DNA of 64,000 nucleotides, taken from positions 1-64,000 of the forward strand of contig WTXG01000055.1 of NCBI GenBank assembly GCA_022496185.1, in the 5' to 3' direction. Every line of letters starts with the position of its first letter. Position 1 is the first letter of the stretch. Shown here piece by piece: positions 44,768 through 54,953 of the stretch. Both the position numbers and the translations under genes were made by a program. Origin of the DNA: Multifurca ochricompacta. Its lineage: Eukaryota; Basidiomycota; Agaricomycetes; Russulales; Russulaceae. The notes beneath the pieces were generated by a model. It saw only the letters and a list, made by a program, of their open reading frames with translations. It was not told the origin of the DNA and made no database searches.

Positions 44768-47700
44768 ATGGCCCAGGAATGTAAGTGCACAACTTTGTCA
44801 CCTCTTTCCCGAGCACATGCCCTTCTATCATCAGTAATTTTTTATCGTATTCGCAGCCTCCATTATGGAACTCGACCAAATCATCACTTCTCATCAGCGT
44901 GCTCTCTCATGGATCCCTCGATCTCATCCCACTTACACCGCCTACATCCACCTTCTGGCTACATCACGATTCGAACGCTATGAGCTATCAGAACAGAAGG
45001 AAGATCTTGACAAATCTATTGTTCATTACACCGAAGCGATCTTTCTTCCACCTTCCTGGGGATTCTACCTAAACATGGTTCAAGTCTTCTTTCAACTCGT
45101 ACTTTCCCTTTTTCGTCGTTCCAAGGAGTTCAAGCAACCTGAAGATGCCAAGTGTGCGGTTGAATACCTTCGTTATCTCCGAGGACTATCCCTTAATACC
45201 TTTGAGGTCCCGCACGAAGTCATCACAGCATCGCTTGTTCAGGCGTTGGCTATTCAAGTTGAGCTGGAAGTGGATGGGACGGGGGATATTGAGGAGATGG
45301 TGATGCTCTGCCAAGAACTTCTCACCTGTCACAGCTCAGAAAACGATCCAACTGACGCCTTTACCGCCTTTTTCTCCGCCATTTTATGCAAATTTGATCA
45401 AAGGAAGCAAGTAGAGCCGTTAGATGGAGTCATTCAATGCTTTCGGGATGCGCTGAAGATCTTCCCGCCAGGCTCTCATGACGTTCTTCACGGACTGGCT
45501 TTTTCCCTCTCAATTCGATTCTTTAAAAATTATTCAAACAGCGATTACGATGAGGCAATGACCCTCCTAGAGAGTCTCATTGCCTCAAGTCCTCTTCGGG
45601 ATGACGACCGTCAATTTCAGATTCAATTTTTGGCAATTGCCGCGGATCTTGCGTCCATTCGGGCTATCATCTATCCAAACCCAGAATATTTAGAGGAGGC
45701 GATTTCCCGTTGTCGTACCTTACTCGGTTCTTCTTCCCTTGACAACGAGCTTCGGCATAGAGTTACCGATAACATGGCATCCCTCGCCAGGAAGCGCTTC
45801 GATAACTTTGGTCTCACAGAAGCGCTTCAAGAAGCACGTTCATATACTTCCGAAATGGTCGGCCTTGCCTCATCGTCCTCAACTCACGGCACATCTGAAG
45901 AACAATTTGACAGTGTGGATGCTGTCCGGGCGACGTATCCGATGAAGGTGGTAGAGGAGAAAATTCAAAATATTCGAAAACTGATCTCCAAGACTCCGCC
46001 AAGGTCCTCCGAGCGCAACGTGTACCTCAGACGTCTTGCGGATTGGTATACAACCAAGTTTTCTCGTACCGACGATATCACGGACCTTGAAGAGGTGATC
46101 AAGTGCCGCCGGGTACTACTTGCGTCAACTGACACGAGTTACCCATCTGGGTTCCAACCAGCACTCGATCTGGGCAACGACCTCTACGCTGCATTTGAGT
46201 GTTCAAATATGATGGAATACCTTGACGAGTCAATTACTGTCCATCGTGGCGTTCTTAAGATGCAAAGCGCTCAGCCAGTCTACCTCTCTGTAATCCAACA
46301 ACTTGTTCAGTCTTTACACAAACGCTTTAAGTTGCTTGATTGCGAACAGGATTTGGATGAAATGATTGAGCTAATTTCTATGGGTGTCAATGACAAATTC
46401 GCGAAGGTATCTCACCGATTTGCTTTGTCATGCGCCTGGGCATCCCTTGCTCGAATTACCAGTCAGCCATCTGTCTCTGTTGCATATGAGAAGGCCATGT
46501 CATTAATGCAGAGTTCATTGGTTTCCGCGCCGACCTTACAAATACAGCATTCTCGACTCGTCGCAATGCGAGGGCTCTGCGAAAATATGCCGCTGGGCTA
46601 CGCGTCTTACCAGATCGAAATGGGTCAATTCACTCAGGCTATTGAGACTCTAGAACGAGGGAGAGCCTTACTATGGTCTGAAATGCGTGGTCTTCGCAAT
46701 TCCATGGATCATCTTTCTCAATTCAATTCACCTTTAGCGACGAAACTTGCAGCAATTAATCAGGATCTCGAGTCACTCACCATGTCTGTCACGCCGAGTG
46801 GGACTATAGGGATCAGCGGTGGTGGATCACAGGTTGATGATGGGATGGACCCATTCGGTCGTCTGGTGGTTAAGCAACGGAAGCTTCTGGAGGAGCGGGA
46901 TATGCTCGTGTCACAGATCCAAGAATTACCAGGGTTCGGAGACTTTCTGAAGACCCCGTCGTTCCAAACTATTCGTTATGCCGCTTCACATGGGCCAGTC
47001 GTCATTATCAACCATAACGAGTGGCGTTCCGATATCCTCATACTCTTTCAAGACACTCCCCCTTCCATTATCCTTACAACTAATGATTTCTACCAGCGTG
47101 CAAATAAACTAAGAGATCGCCTAGTGGTCGCACGAAAGGAGGGTCTCAACTCAGAGAGATACGGACGCGCTTTACGTTCCGTACTCAAGGGCCTTTACAA
47201 ACTCGTCGGCAGACCAGTCATCGACAGGCTATGCGCTATGGGCGTACCAGAACAATCACGAATCTGGTGGTGTCCGACCTCCGTTTTCTGCTCTCTTCCA
47301 CTTCATGCGATGGGCCCAATCCCATCAAATGATGGTGTCAAACGATACTTTTCAGATCTATATATCCCTTCATATACCCCGACACTCTCTGCACTGATTG
47401 AATCTCGCAAACCCAATCCAAAAATGTCGTACCAACCTTCGTTACTCCTTGTGGCTAATCCAGATGAATCCTTACCAGGCGCTTTTGGAGAGATGGCCGT
47501 CATACAGTCTCTCAATATGCGGCTACCGGTGGCCACCCTTAGTGAGAAGAATGCGACACCGGCTGGTGTGGTGGAAGGACTGCGACATCACGGATTTGCA
47601 CATTTCGTGTGTCATGGAAAACTCGAGACTGGGAAACCATTCGATGCATCATTCAAGCTGTTTGGTGATGAGCGCCTTACTCTACTTGACATCGTACGCT

Positions 47701-48032
47701 CTCGACTGCCTGCTGCTGAATTTGCGTTCCTTGCTGCATGTCACACTGCGGAATTGACAGATGACAGTATCGCTGACGAGGGACTTCATCTAACTGCGGC
47801 AGTGCAATACTGTGGGTTTCGAAGTGTGGTCGGGACGATGTGGGAGATGGCAGATATAGATGGAAGTGAAATTGCAGAGAATTTCTACAAGTCGATGTTC
47901 TCTAGGAATGGAGAAGGGGTACCTTATCACTCGAGGTCTGCGAGGGCGCTTCGCGATGCGACGCGGAAGATGAGGAGAAAGAAAGGGATGACTCTGGAGC
48001 GGTGGGTGAACTTTGTTCATTATGGTGCGTGA
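44768..48032 (+). CDS. TPR-CHAT protein (putative caspase-like protease), host gene
   Basis: The only intact host gene seen. Two exons: ATGGCCCAGGAAT (44768-44780), a 76-nt intron (GTAAGT at 44781 to AG at 44856), then a frame joining to ATTATGGAACTCG. An alternative start is ATG 44865 (1055 codons). Residues about 1-640 are helical TPR-like repeats (IEEMVMLCQELL, YDEAMTLLESLI, LEEAISRCRTLL, YLDESITVHRGVL, FTQAIETLERGRALLWSEM). The C-terminal part is a CHAT domain: LLLVANPDE, then His917 in FAHFVCHGK and Cys959 in AFLAACHTAEL (numbered from 44865) as the likely catalytic pair, and FRSVVGTMWEMADIDG. CHAT domains are caspase-fold proteases, usually fused to TPRs. The substrate here is unknown. 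Such genes are common in agaricomycetes. No signal peptide is apparent. Confidence 0.9.
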
Positions 48033-48409
48033 TGGAGGAAAGCTTTCGCTAGTGGTTAGTATCTTAATAACGTTTGGGTAAGAGCCTTCGGCTTCACCTA
48101 CTTACATCGTATGTCAAGGAATTTGTATAGATACTTTTTGTTCGATAGTATATCAGTTCGTGTGGAGGTATATGATTAGATATAGTATTTATTTTTTGGC
48201 ATCACCCGTGGGATTTGTTTAAAAAATAACTAGTTTGAGTATCGCTTAAGGTTGTGCATCTTTCTTCTCCAAATCACCACCATCTGCTTGAGCTTGTCCC
48301 TCGGATCGCTCGCACTGCTGGCTTCTAGAGTAATTAGATACGCACCATAAACTGTCCACAATCATTGTTTTTTATCCCCCACTGAACAAACCACCCCCAT
48401 CCAACATCA
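48033..48409. other. Intergenic, nothing recognised
   Basis: AT-rich sequence after the CHAT stop; probably 3' UTR then spacer. No repeat or gene seen. Confidence 0.5.
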
Positions 48410-49110
48410 GAGGTGGATGGCTGCCCTAGCTACCGCCACAAAACATAGAGATGGGGCCTCAGACCCCACCTCCATCTCACCCCTCACATTCTCCCAGCTA
48501 CAAACTACGACAACTGAGCTCAATACTGCCCTACAGGTAGCAGACCTACTCCAACGAACCCCAGGTTTGCCACGACTGGGCTTTTGCCAGGCCATCACAG
48601 ACCCTGGACATCGCAGCCATGAAACTAACCCCCCTCTCTGAGACACTGTTGGTGACAATGCCTTCAACAATACTCAAAGACTTATGTCACCAACCTTTTA
48701 GCTGACCTATCTGATAACGTCGCAGGCTACAGCTTGTATTACCTGGGCCAATCACTCACCCCCTTAACAAGGACTCTGAACTTGGCATCTCTACTGCCCA
48801 AGCCACCATCACAGTGACCACAGTGGCATCTATGTATAGTGACATAGGGAAGCATGAAGACCCTGCTCTCCAATCGTGGGCCTCACGCCATCCCCATGGA
48901 CACGTCTTGCAGGCTTGTTCCTCTCAGTGCTCATCAGAGGCACCCTCAGGTCCCCAGATCTGAAACAACTGACAGGACTGGAATTCCTTCCTTGCACAGA
49001 TACCACCTCGTTTCACAACATGACGCCCTGGCCACACACGGAGGTTGATCATATCCACATGATGCTCGATCAAGTGGCCGGCATCTTCAACACTTGAAGT
49101 GATGTCCTCC
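48410..49110 (+). pseudogene. Degenerate LINE ORF1-like relic
   Basis: Across several frames, pieces resemble the ORF1 at 27052-27800: GYSLYYLGQSLTP near 48730 (against GYSLYYLAMALRM) and a run like DHIHMMLDQVAGIFNT. Numerous stops and shifts are present. No poly(A) or TSD was found, so assignment is tentative. Confidence 0.45.
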
Positions 49111-49162
49111 ACGCCATGAATCAGGTCCTTCCTTATACTACTTACATCAATGCATACTAAAC

Positions 49163-51030
49163 TTGGACTTGGCTCATGTATATAAAGACGAGTATCTTAT
49201 CCATGAAATACTCGCTTTGTCTCTTCTCTTCATCTCATTGTGTGCCACAGCCTTCGAAGGTAGCGAACGGACTATCAACTTTCAACAGTTTTTGACGTAC
49301 TGGTATTCAGCCTCATCAACGCCTTCGGCATTATCGACGTTACCAATGTTTGACACAGACCAGTTCTCAGTCATTTACACTTGTGTGTTCAAGCCTTCAA
49401 GTGTAGCAAACATCCTACCAGACTTGCAAGGCCACTCGTCTGTCTCAGCGTTCTCATCGACGTCAAATACCTCCTTCTCTTCCTTTTTCTCACTCTCGTG
49501 GAACCTCTCTCCGCTTCGAACTCATAGGGAGAGACGACCGATATCGAGTCTGGGTCAATGGACCTGTGTCTTTGTCTTTGGCTGGGTGCCGCAGGGTGTC
49601 CCTATTTTCTTGTCACAGTCCCAGGAAAGGCGTCCTCAGATTCACCGATGGCCAGCAATGGACAACAATTCAGAACACAATTGGGTGAAGACTTTCGGTG
49701 AGTAAAAAGAGTTGTTCAGTACGAGAGAGCCCGCTCATCACCGGTCACAGGTTCCCGAGCAAGGAATCAATGGCTTCGCACAGCAGGAGGGCACAGGCCC
49801 CACCGCGCGAATAGGTAGTCACAAATGGACCCATCGACCGCCACCCCTAGTCCTAACCCTCGCATACAGCGCATCATATTCATTGAGCTCCTCGTCAGGT
49901 TCGTCGCCACCAGAAACACCTGTGGGCTTCGAATTTAGTGGTCGCGGCAACGAACCTCTCACCCTACCCAATCTAGACCTGCAGGTCGATAGCAACTCGT
50001 TGTTTCTCTCGGATCTCACCTCGATGGATAACCACCCTATGGAGTTCTCGGACCCACTTTCAGGAGAGTCACAGACCCTAACGGCCTTAGCAAGAGTACC
50101 ATCCCGAGTCAGCCGGAGTTGTCGTGTTGCGCCCTATGCCAAGTTGACTCCAAGTCAGCGCGTGAAAGCGAAGAGACACGAGAAATCCCCCAAAGTTGTA
50201 CATCCCCTGGATCGGCTACCTATAGAGGGGTTGACGCCTGCTGTGACATCAGTATCCCTCGACACCTTTGGTAATTCAAACCTATCGGCCGAATGCAGAG
50301 AACTCGGAGGACTTGCAAACAGGCTGCTATGGCGACTTAGGATACCTTCGCATGGTCCCCATGATGCGCAGTGCGCTATTCGTTACCTGCTCCAACATTC
50401 CACTTGAAAGATCCGTTGGCGCTAGTCCAAACTTGAGAGTGCGTGAAGAAGTAGCATGTCAAGAGCGACAGCGCGCCTTGGAGTCGATACCAGGGCGTGG
50501 GGTCATTTCCATCGACTTTGATTTCCAGGCTCCCGACGTTGCAGTCAACAGCGTGGCCCAGCGCCGCCCCCAATGTCCATTCGTTATTCACAGCGCCAAA
50601 GCGCTTGAATACATGTCGGTGCCAGACAATTTAACCCAGGTAGGCTCGGGGACAATCCTGGCGCCGGCAACCATACAGGCCGTCCTCGTTCCATCGGCGG
50701 AGCCTTCCACACCAGTGCGTAAAACGCTAGTTGACAGAGAATGGGCAGAATATATCTGCGAGGAGTGCACGAAACTGCAAGGCCGTGTGGTGAGTTTCGA
50801 CTGCAGAAAGGACCTGAATCGGCATAGGTCGACGACCAAGGTTCACAAGGAGCCGGCGGTTGCGATTTCCAGTTGTGGAAGGACGATTAATGCGAAAGGA
50901 AGCAATCAAACTCCACCTTCAGCACTGCAAAGGGCAGGGGATACGGGATAGTTTGGCAGCAGGATAACAGTAAGAAGAAGCGTAAGAGAAGAAGCGAGGA
51001 AGGAGAATGATACAAGGCTTAATGACCTTG
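49163..51030 (+). repeat. Duplicated gene-like unit ZZ1
   Basis: A unit with a TATA element (49179, TATATAAAG), a shared 5' segment also found in repeat Y, and a zinc-finger-like reading region. An inverted second copy lies at about 62090-64000. The shared sequence runs past the stop to GACCTTGTGGGACTCTGG near 51040, where the second copy is interrupted by a hAT end. Confidence 0.7.
49712..50951 (+). CDS. Putative C2H2 zinc-finger protein in ZZ1 (two reading parts)
   Basis: Frame one (49712-50407) carries SSGSSPPETPVGFEFSG, LDLQVDSNSLFLSDLTSMD and LTPSQRVKAKRHEKSPK. A second frame ends at 50951 with EYICEECTKLQG, FDCRKDLNRH and KVHKEP, which look like a C2H2 finger. The switch could be a 70-nt intron (GTAATTC at about 50270 to GACTTAG at about 50340), joining DTFG to YLRMVPMM. 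The same arrangement in the inverted copy supports an intron over a random frameshift. The first 500 bp (from 49163) may be untranslated or a decayed first exon. Function unknown; probably nuclear DNA binding. Confidence 0.45.
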
Positions 51031-51534
51031 TGGGACTCTGGGATGGGATGGACTTCGGCGACACTCACGGACGCCCCTTTTATATAGCTGTGCCCCCCCC
51101 CCCCCCCCTCATTGATTTACCAGCCTGATTCCCTTTTCAACAACAATTTTCCCGAGAAAAGCATTCTCTTCGATAGCTTGTTTTCAGTTTTCAACAGCTA
51201 TTTGGATCATTAAGACGTCTTCGGCTTGTTACGGATAGTTATATTGTATTCATTTATTACTGCCAGTGTAGCTGCAAAAGGCGTACATTGTCGTTAACAA
51301 GCTCTTGAAGTGCAATGGACACCAAAAGAGGAAAGTTGAAGGTGTAAATAGAACAATGTTGAACTTGGTTGTCAGGGTCCGAGTTGGTTGTGATTGTGAT
51401 TAAATTGTTACGTGGCTTGTCCTCACAAAAGATCATCGAGAATGTGGACGTGAGAACGTGAAGCATTGTGACCCATCACGTGATGTACATACATAGACAA
51501 ACAATATGTAACGCGTCTCATAGCTATCTGCATT
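51031..51534. other. Spacer with a C16 tract
   Basis: TTTTATATAGCTGTG, then sixteen consecutive C at 51093-51108. The remainder is AT-rich with no gene. The LINE target sequence TCATAGCTATCTGCATT is at 51518-51534. Confidence 0.6.
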
Positions 51535-52048
51535 TGTTTTTTTTTTAAATTGAATTTATTCGCGCTTCAGGGTGTGTCCCAAATCGCACGGCTACTACGG
51601 TACAGAGCAGCTATTAGGATGGGCAGTGGTAACTACTTGTGAGTAAAGTAGCGAAAGGGAAAACCTCACTTGGAGGAAAAAGCTTAACTAAAGAATGGAT
51701 ATAAAAGGATCGAATATGGGTTTGGTAAGGGAAAGGCGCACTCAGAGAATGTAGAGTATCAAAGGGTGCAGAGTGGATAGGTAAAGACCGAATGCGAAAT
51801 TGCAGACAAAGAGTTACCCGATGTCACCCGCTCAACTCATCCAGGCTCGCGAGGTCGTAGGGAGGAAGGCGGCGCCGTGAAGGCGCGGGAGTGCTCAATG
51901 AAGTTCAGCAGGTCCTCAGAGAGGAACCTGTTGTTGAAGATGGCGGTCCAGTCCGGGGTCGGACCGGGGGAGTAAGGTGATGCGGTAACAATGTTCCGCG
52001 CGGGGGAGGTCGTGTAGGGGGCAGTCCAGCAACACGTGCTGGAGGGAG
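51535..52048 (-). mobile_element. 5'-truncated LINE copy (514 bp)
   Basis: TSD TCATAGCTATCTGCATT (51518-51534, 52049-52065) and a poly(T) at 51537-51546 on the plus strand, which is the poly(A) of a minus-strand insertion. Minus-strand pieces QHVLLDCPLHD, WTAIFNNRFLSEDLLNFIEH and SRAFTAPPSSLRPREPG match the C-terminus of the LINE ORF2 (VALDCPLHA, FIQASRAFFKPI, RRPHEPP). AATAAATTC is near its end. 5' truncation is usual for target-primed reverse transcription. Confidence 0.88.
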
Positions 52049-52185
52049 TCATAGCTATCTGCATTGGAATCGTGTATTTCAGTTTTGGGTGTTTGACAAC
52101 AGGAAACTATTTTTTTAGAATGTAGAATGAAATATGCAAGCTGTAATATGTATTGGAATAGCAGCCACAGCATGGATAGATACCA

Positions 52186-52780
52186 TTGAAGCTCAAATAT
52201 CACCATCCGGACACCGAAGAAGGCTCTGCGTCTATCACTGACCTATCTGCAGACACAGTTTATGCTTATCAGGCAGAATATGACGATATGATTGCAGAAG
52301 TTATTGAAGATGCAGAAGGTGATCCAAAATCACTCATTGAAGCTCAAACATGCAAAGACTGGCCTTTTTGGAAGGAGGCCATGGACCACAAAATCCTTAC
52401 ACTGGAAAATGTGAAAACGTGGATTACAGTACCACTCTCAGAAAAAAAGAATATAGTTGGATCAAAATGGGTTTCTCATGTCAAACGCAAGGCCGACAGT
52501 ACCATGGACAAGTACATAGCAAGACTTGTCGCATACAGTTTCACTCAAATATAAGGAGTCGATTATTTCAACACATTCTCTCTCGATCGCCAAGTTCTTC
52601 TAATGCATGATTCAAACTTGAAGATAAAAAACCTTACGACACTGCGATGCCACCAGGAGTATACTCCCGCAATGACTCACCGCGAACACCGACCGACGCC
52701 GAAAAGATGAAGAAAACGCAATACCGAGAGGCAATTGGAAGCCTCATGTACACTTCACGTCATGTGATGTGTCACAATAT
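52186..52780 (+). pseudogene. Internally deleted Copia RT relic
   Basis: Begins KLKYHHPDTEEGSASITDLS, then WKEAMDHKILTLENVKTW and VGSKWVSHVKRKADSTMDKY, the conserved start of Copia RT. An in-frame TAA at 52552-52554 follows FTQI. Most of RT is missing: sequence jumps to MPPGVYSRNDSPRTPT and YREAIGSLMYTSRHVM, the post-YVDD region. It is a different lineage from Copia-1 and -2. It joins repeat Y2 abruptly near 52780. Confidence 0.8.
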
Positions 52781-53504
52781 GCTGGGTGAGTTCAAAGCAG
52801 AAAGAGGTTCTGGGACAGAAAAGGAGAGAGAAGGGATTCGATGTCGATGAGAACGCTGAGACAGACAAGTAGCCTTGCAAGTCCGGTAGGCCGTTTGCTA
52901 CACTTGAAAGCTGGAAAATACAAATCTGAGAACTGGTCTGTGTCAATATCTTGAAATCTCTTGAAACTGGCTAGACCGTTTGCTATCTTCAAAAGTTGTG
53001 GCATGCAATGAGATGAAGAGGTGAGACAAAGCTGGTATTTCATAGATAACATACTCATCTTAAAATACATGAGGTCAGTATGAAACAAGCCAATTCCAGG
53101 TTTATTATGCAAAGATGTAAGTGGTATAAGGAAGGACACGCTTCATGGGTGTGAAGATGAAAGGGAGATGAAAAGTCAACAAGAATTGGTTCATGACGCA
53201 CGACAGCCCCCTTCCTTCGATATTAACCTGAGTGGCATCACGATTGACAATACAAGGGTCACTGTGGAGACGAGGATGACTGGTTGAACGAGCGAGACGA
53301 GTGAAAAAGCAAGACGGGCCATAACGAGCGGAGACTTAAGGAGAATGTGGCCCCAGGTATTACGAATACCTGCTCGATAACCCATTATGATAACCCATTC
53401 TTGCACGATAACATTTCCTTTCCACTTCTTTTCCTTCCAAGCCATTCCAACCCTTTCTTCCCTGTTCTCGACTGCATCTTCAACGCTCTTTCCCCTGTTC
53501 TACT
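52781..53504. repeat. Repeat Y2, left piece
   Basis: Follows Y1 (24545-25303) at high identity up to GTTCTACT (53497-53504), where X is inserted. The continuation lies inverted at 59805-60003. Confidence 0.8.
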
Positions 53505-54953
53505 TAGAGATCAGCAAGGGTTTTCATACCCGCGCGGGTAAGTGCCGCGGGTTTTGACGGGTACGGGTACGGGTATACAACTCCCCACCCGCCAGAAACC
53601 CGTACCCGCGCAGCGGGTTTGGCGGGTATAAGTGGCCATCAGTCATTGACAAGATCAGCAGAAATTTAATGATAAAATACATTTGTAGCAAACAAATGAC
53701 TATATTTTATTTGATGTATGCTACAGGGTTTTAGTAAATATGTTCTAGTGTTATCCTATGAAATATCAAAGCAGATCAACGGTGTGATGTAAAATAAAAG
53801 TGTTATCAGTGATCCACTCTCTTGAAAATCCTGATGCAACTGTTTTATTAACGCGCGATCAATTCTGCCGGTCTGGCACTATCTAAAATACACTCTAGAC
53901 TACTTTAGACTATTCTATAATCTAATTATCAAATTAGTTTACTGAAACAAGGCCCGCGTGTATCTACAGGCTGCTTAGGGCAGCGACTACATTGGACCAG
54001 CATATTGGTCTGATCTCCTTCCTATTAAGGAAGGTTGACTTAACAATCGCGGCTGCGATTTTCCATTGGTCTGACATGATTGTGATCACGCATAGATAAC
54101 ACAACAGAAACGCGTTCACAAATTAATTAGATACATAGAATATACATCTAAGATCTGACATATGATCAAATCACATCATTAAACGAGATAACGAGATAAC
54201 GCGTTCGTTTAATCTAGTAGCTGATATAGTACATAGAACAAGGTGAGATAAGATAGTAGTAAAGTAGTATCTAAAGTACAAGCCTGCGCCATGCCTGTTC
54301 CACAAAATAAAATAAAATAAGAATGTAAATAAAGAATCAAATTAATCTTCTGAACATAAATCAGCAATTATTGAGGGATCCTGAGTAGCCACAAATGAAC
54401 GCGTTGTATCCAAGTGTGTATCTCCCAGACCGGGATGGTCCGGGCCGATTGTCCGAAATGCGCGATGCAACCAAAGAACTTGCACGCGTTTCATTTTATG
54501 GGTAACCTGGGTATCAAAACAAATATAGAGGGGTTCCCCCTATCATTAACTATGCACCCATCAATTTATTTTGCATTCTGTGTGGTTATCTGACAGGTTT
54601 TTCATCAATGTTCTATTACATCCTATCTAATCATCTCTGTATATTGGGGTGGATTTTAGTTGTGCTTGTATAAAATTGAGACCAGAATAATAAAATAAAA
54701 ATGGAATAATGAATTATCTTAATCTTCTGAGCATAAAACAAGAGTCATTGAGGGATCTTAAGCAGCCATAAATGAACGCGTTGTGTATCTCCTTGGTCCG
54801 GGATGGCCCGGGCCGGATATCCGAAATGCGCGATGCAAGTAAAGAACTTGCACGCGTTTAACACAGGCAACCCGTAGGTGACCCGCGGGTAACCCACGGG
54901 TATGGGTACGGGTACCAATGAAGATACCCAGGGGTTACCCCTGCTATTCACTA
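53505..54953 (+). mobile_element. Repeat X, left copy (1449 bp, hAT-type non-autonomous)
   Basis: Inverted imperfect ends TAGAGATCAGCAAGGG and TAGTGAATAGCAGGGG. Subterminal runs of ACGGGT/GGGTAC. No transposase. Flanked by GTTCTACT on the left (53497-53504) but ACTGCGGT on the right (54954-54961), which do not match. Contains two related internal modules (54303-54491 and 54683-54860) and an LTR-like relic (54081-54302). Confidence 0.82.

Noticed and set aside
49163..49705. 180-codon protein starting upstream of the zinc-finger frame in ZZ1
   Set aside because: It begins at a TTG within the TATA region, and the corresponding segments in Y1/Y2 use another frame; probably 5' untranslated or decayed sequence.
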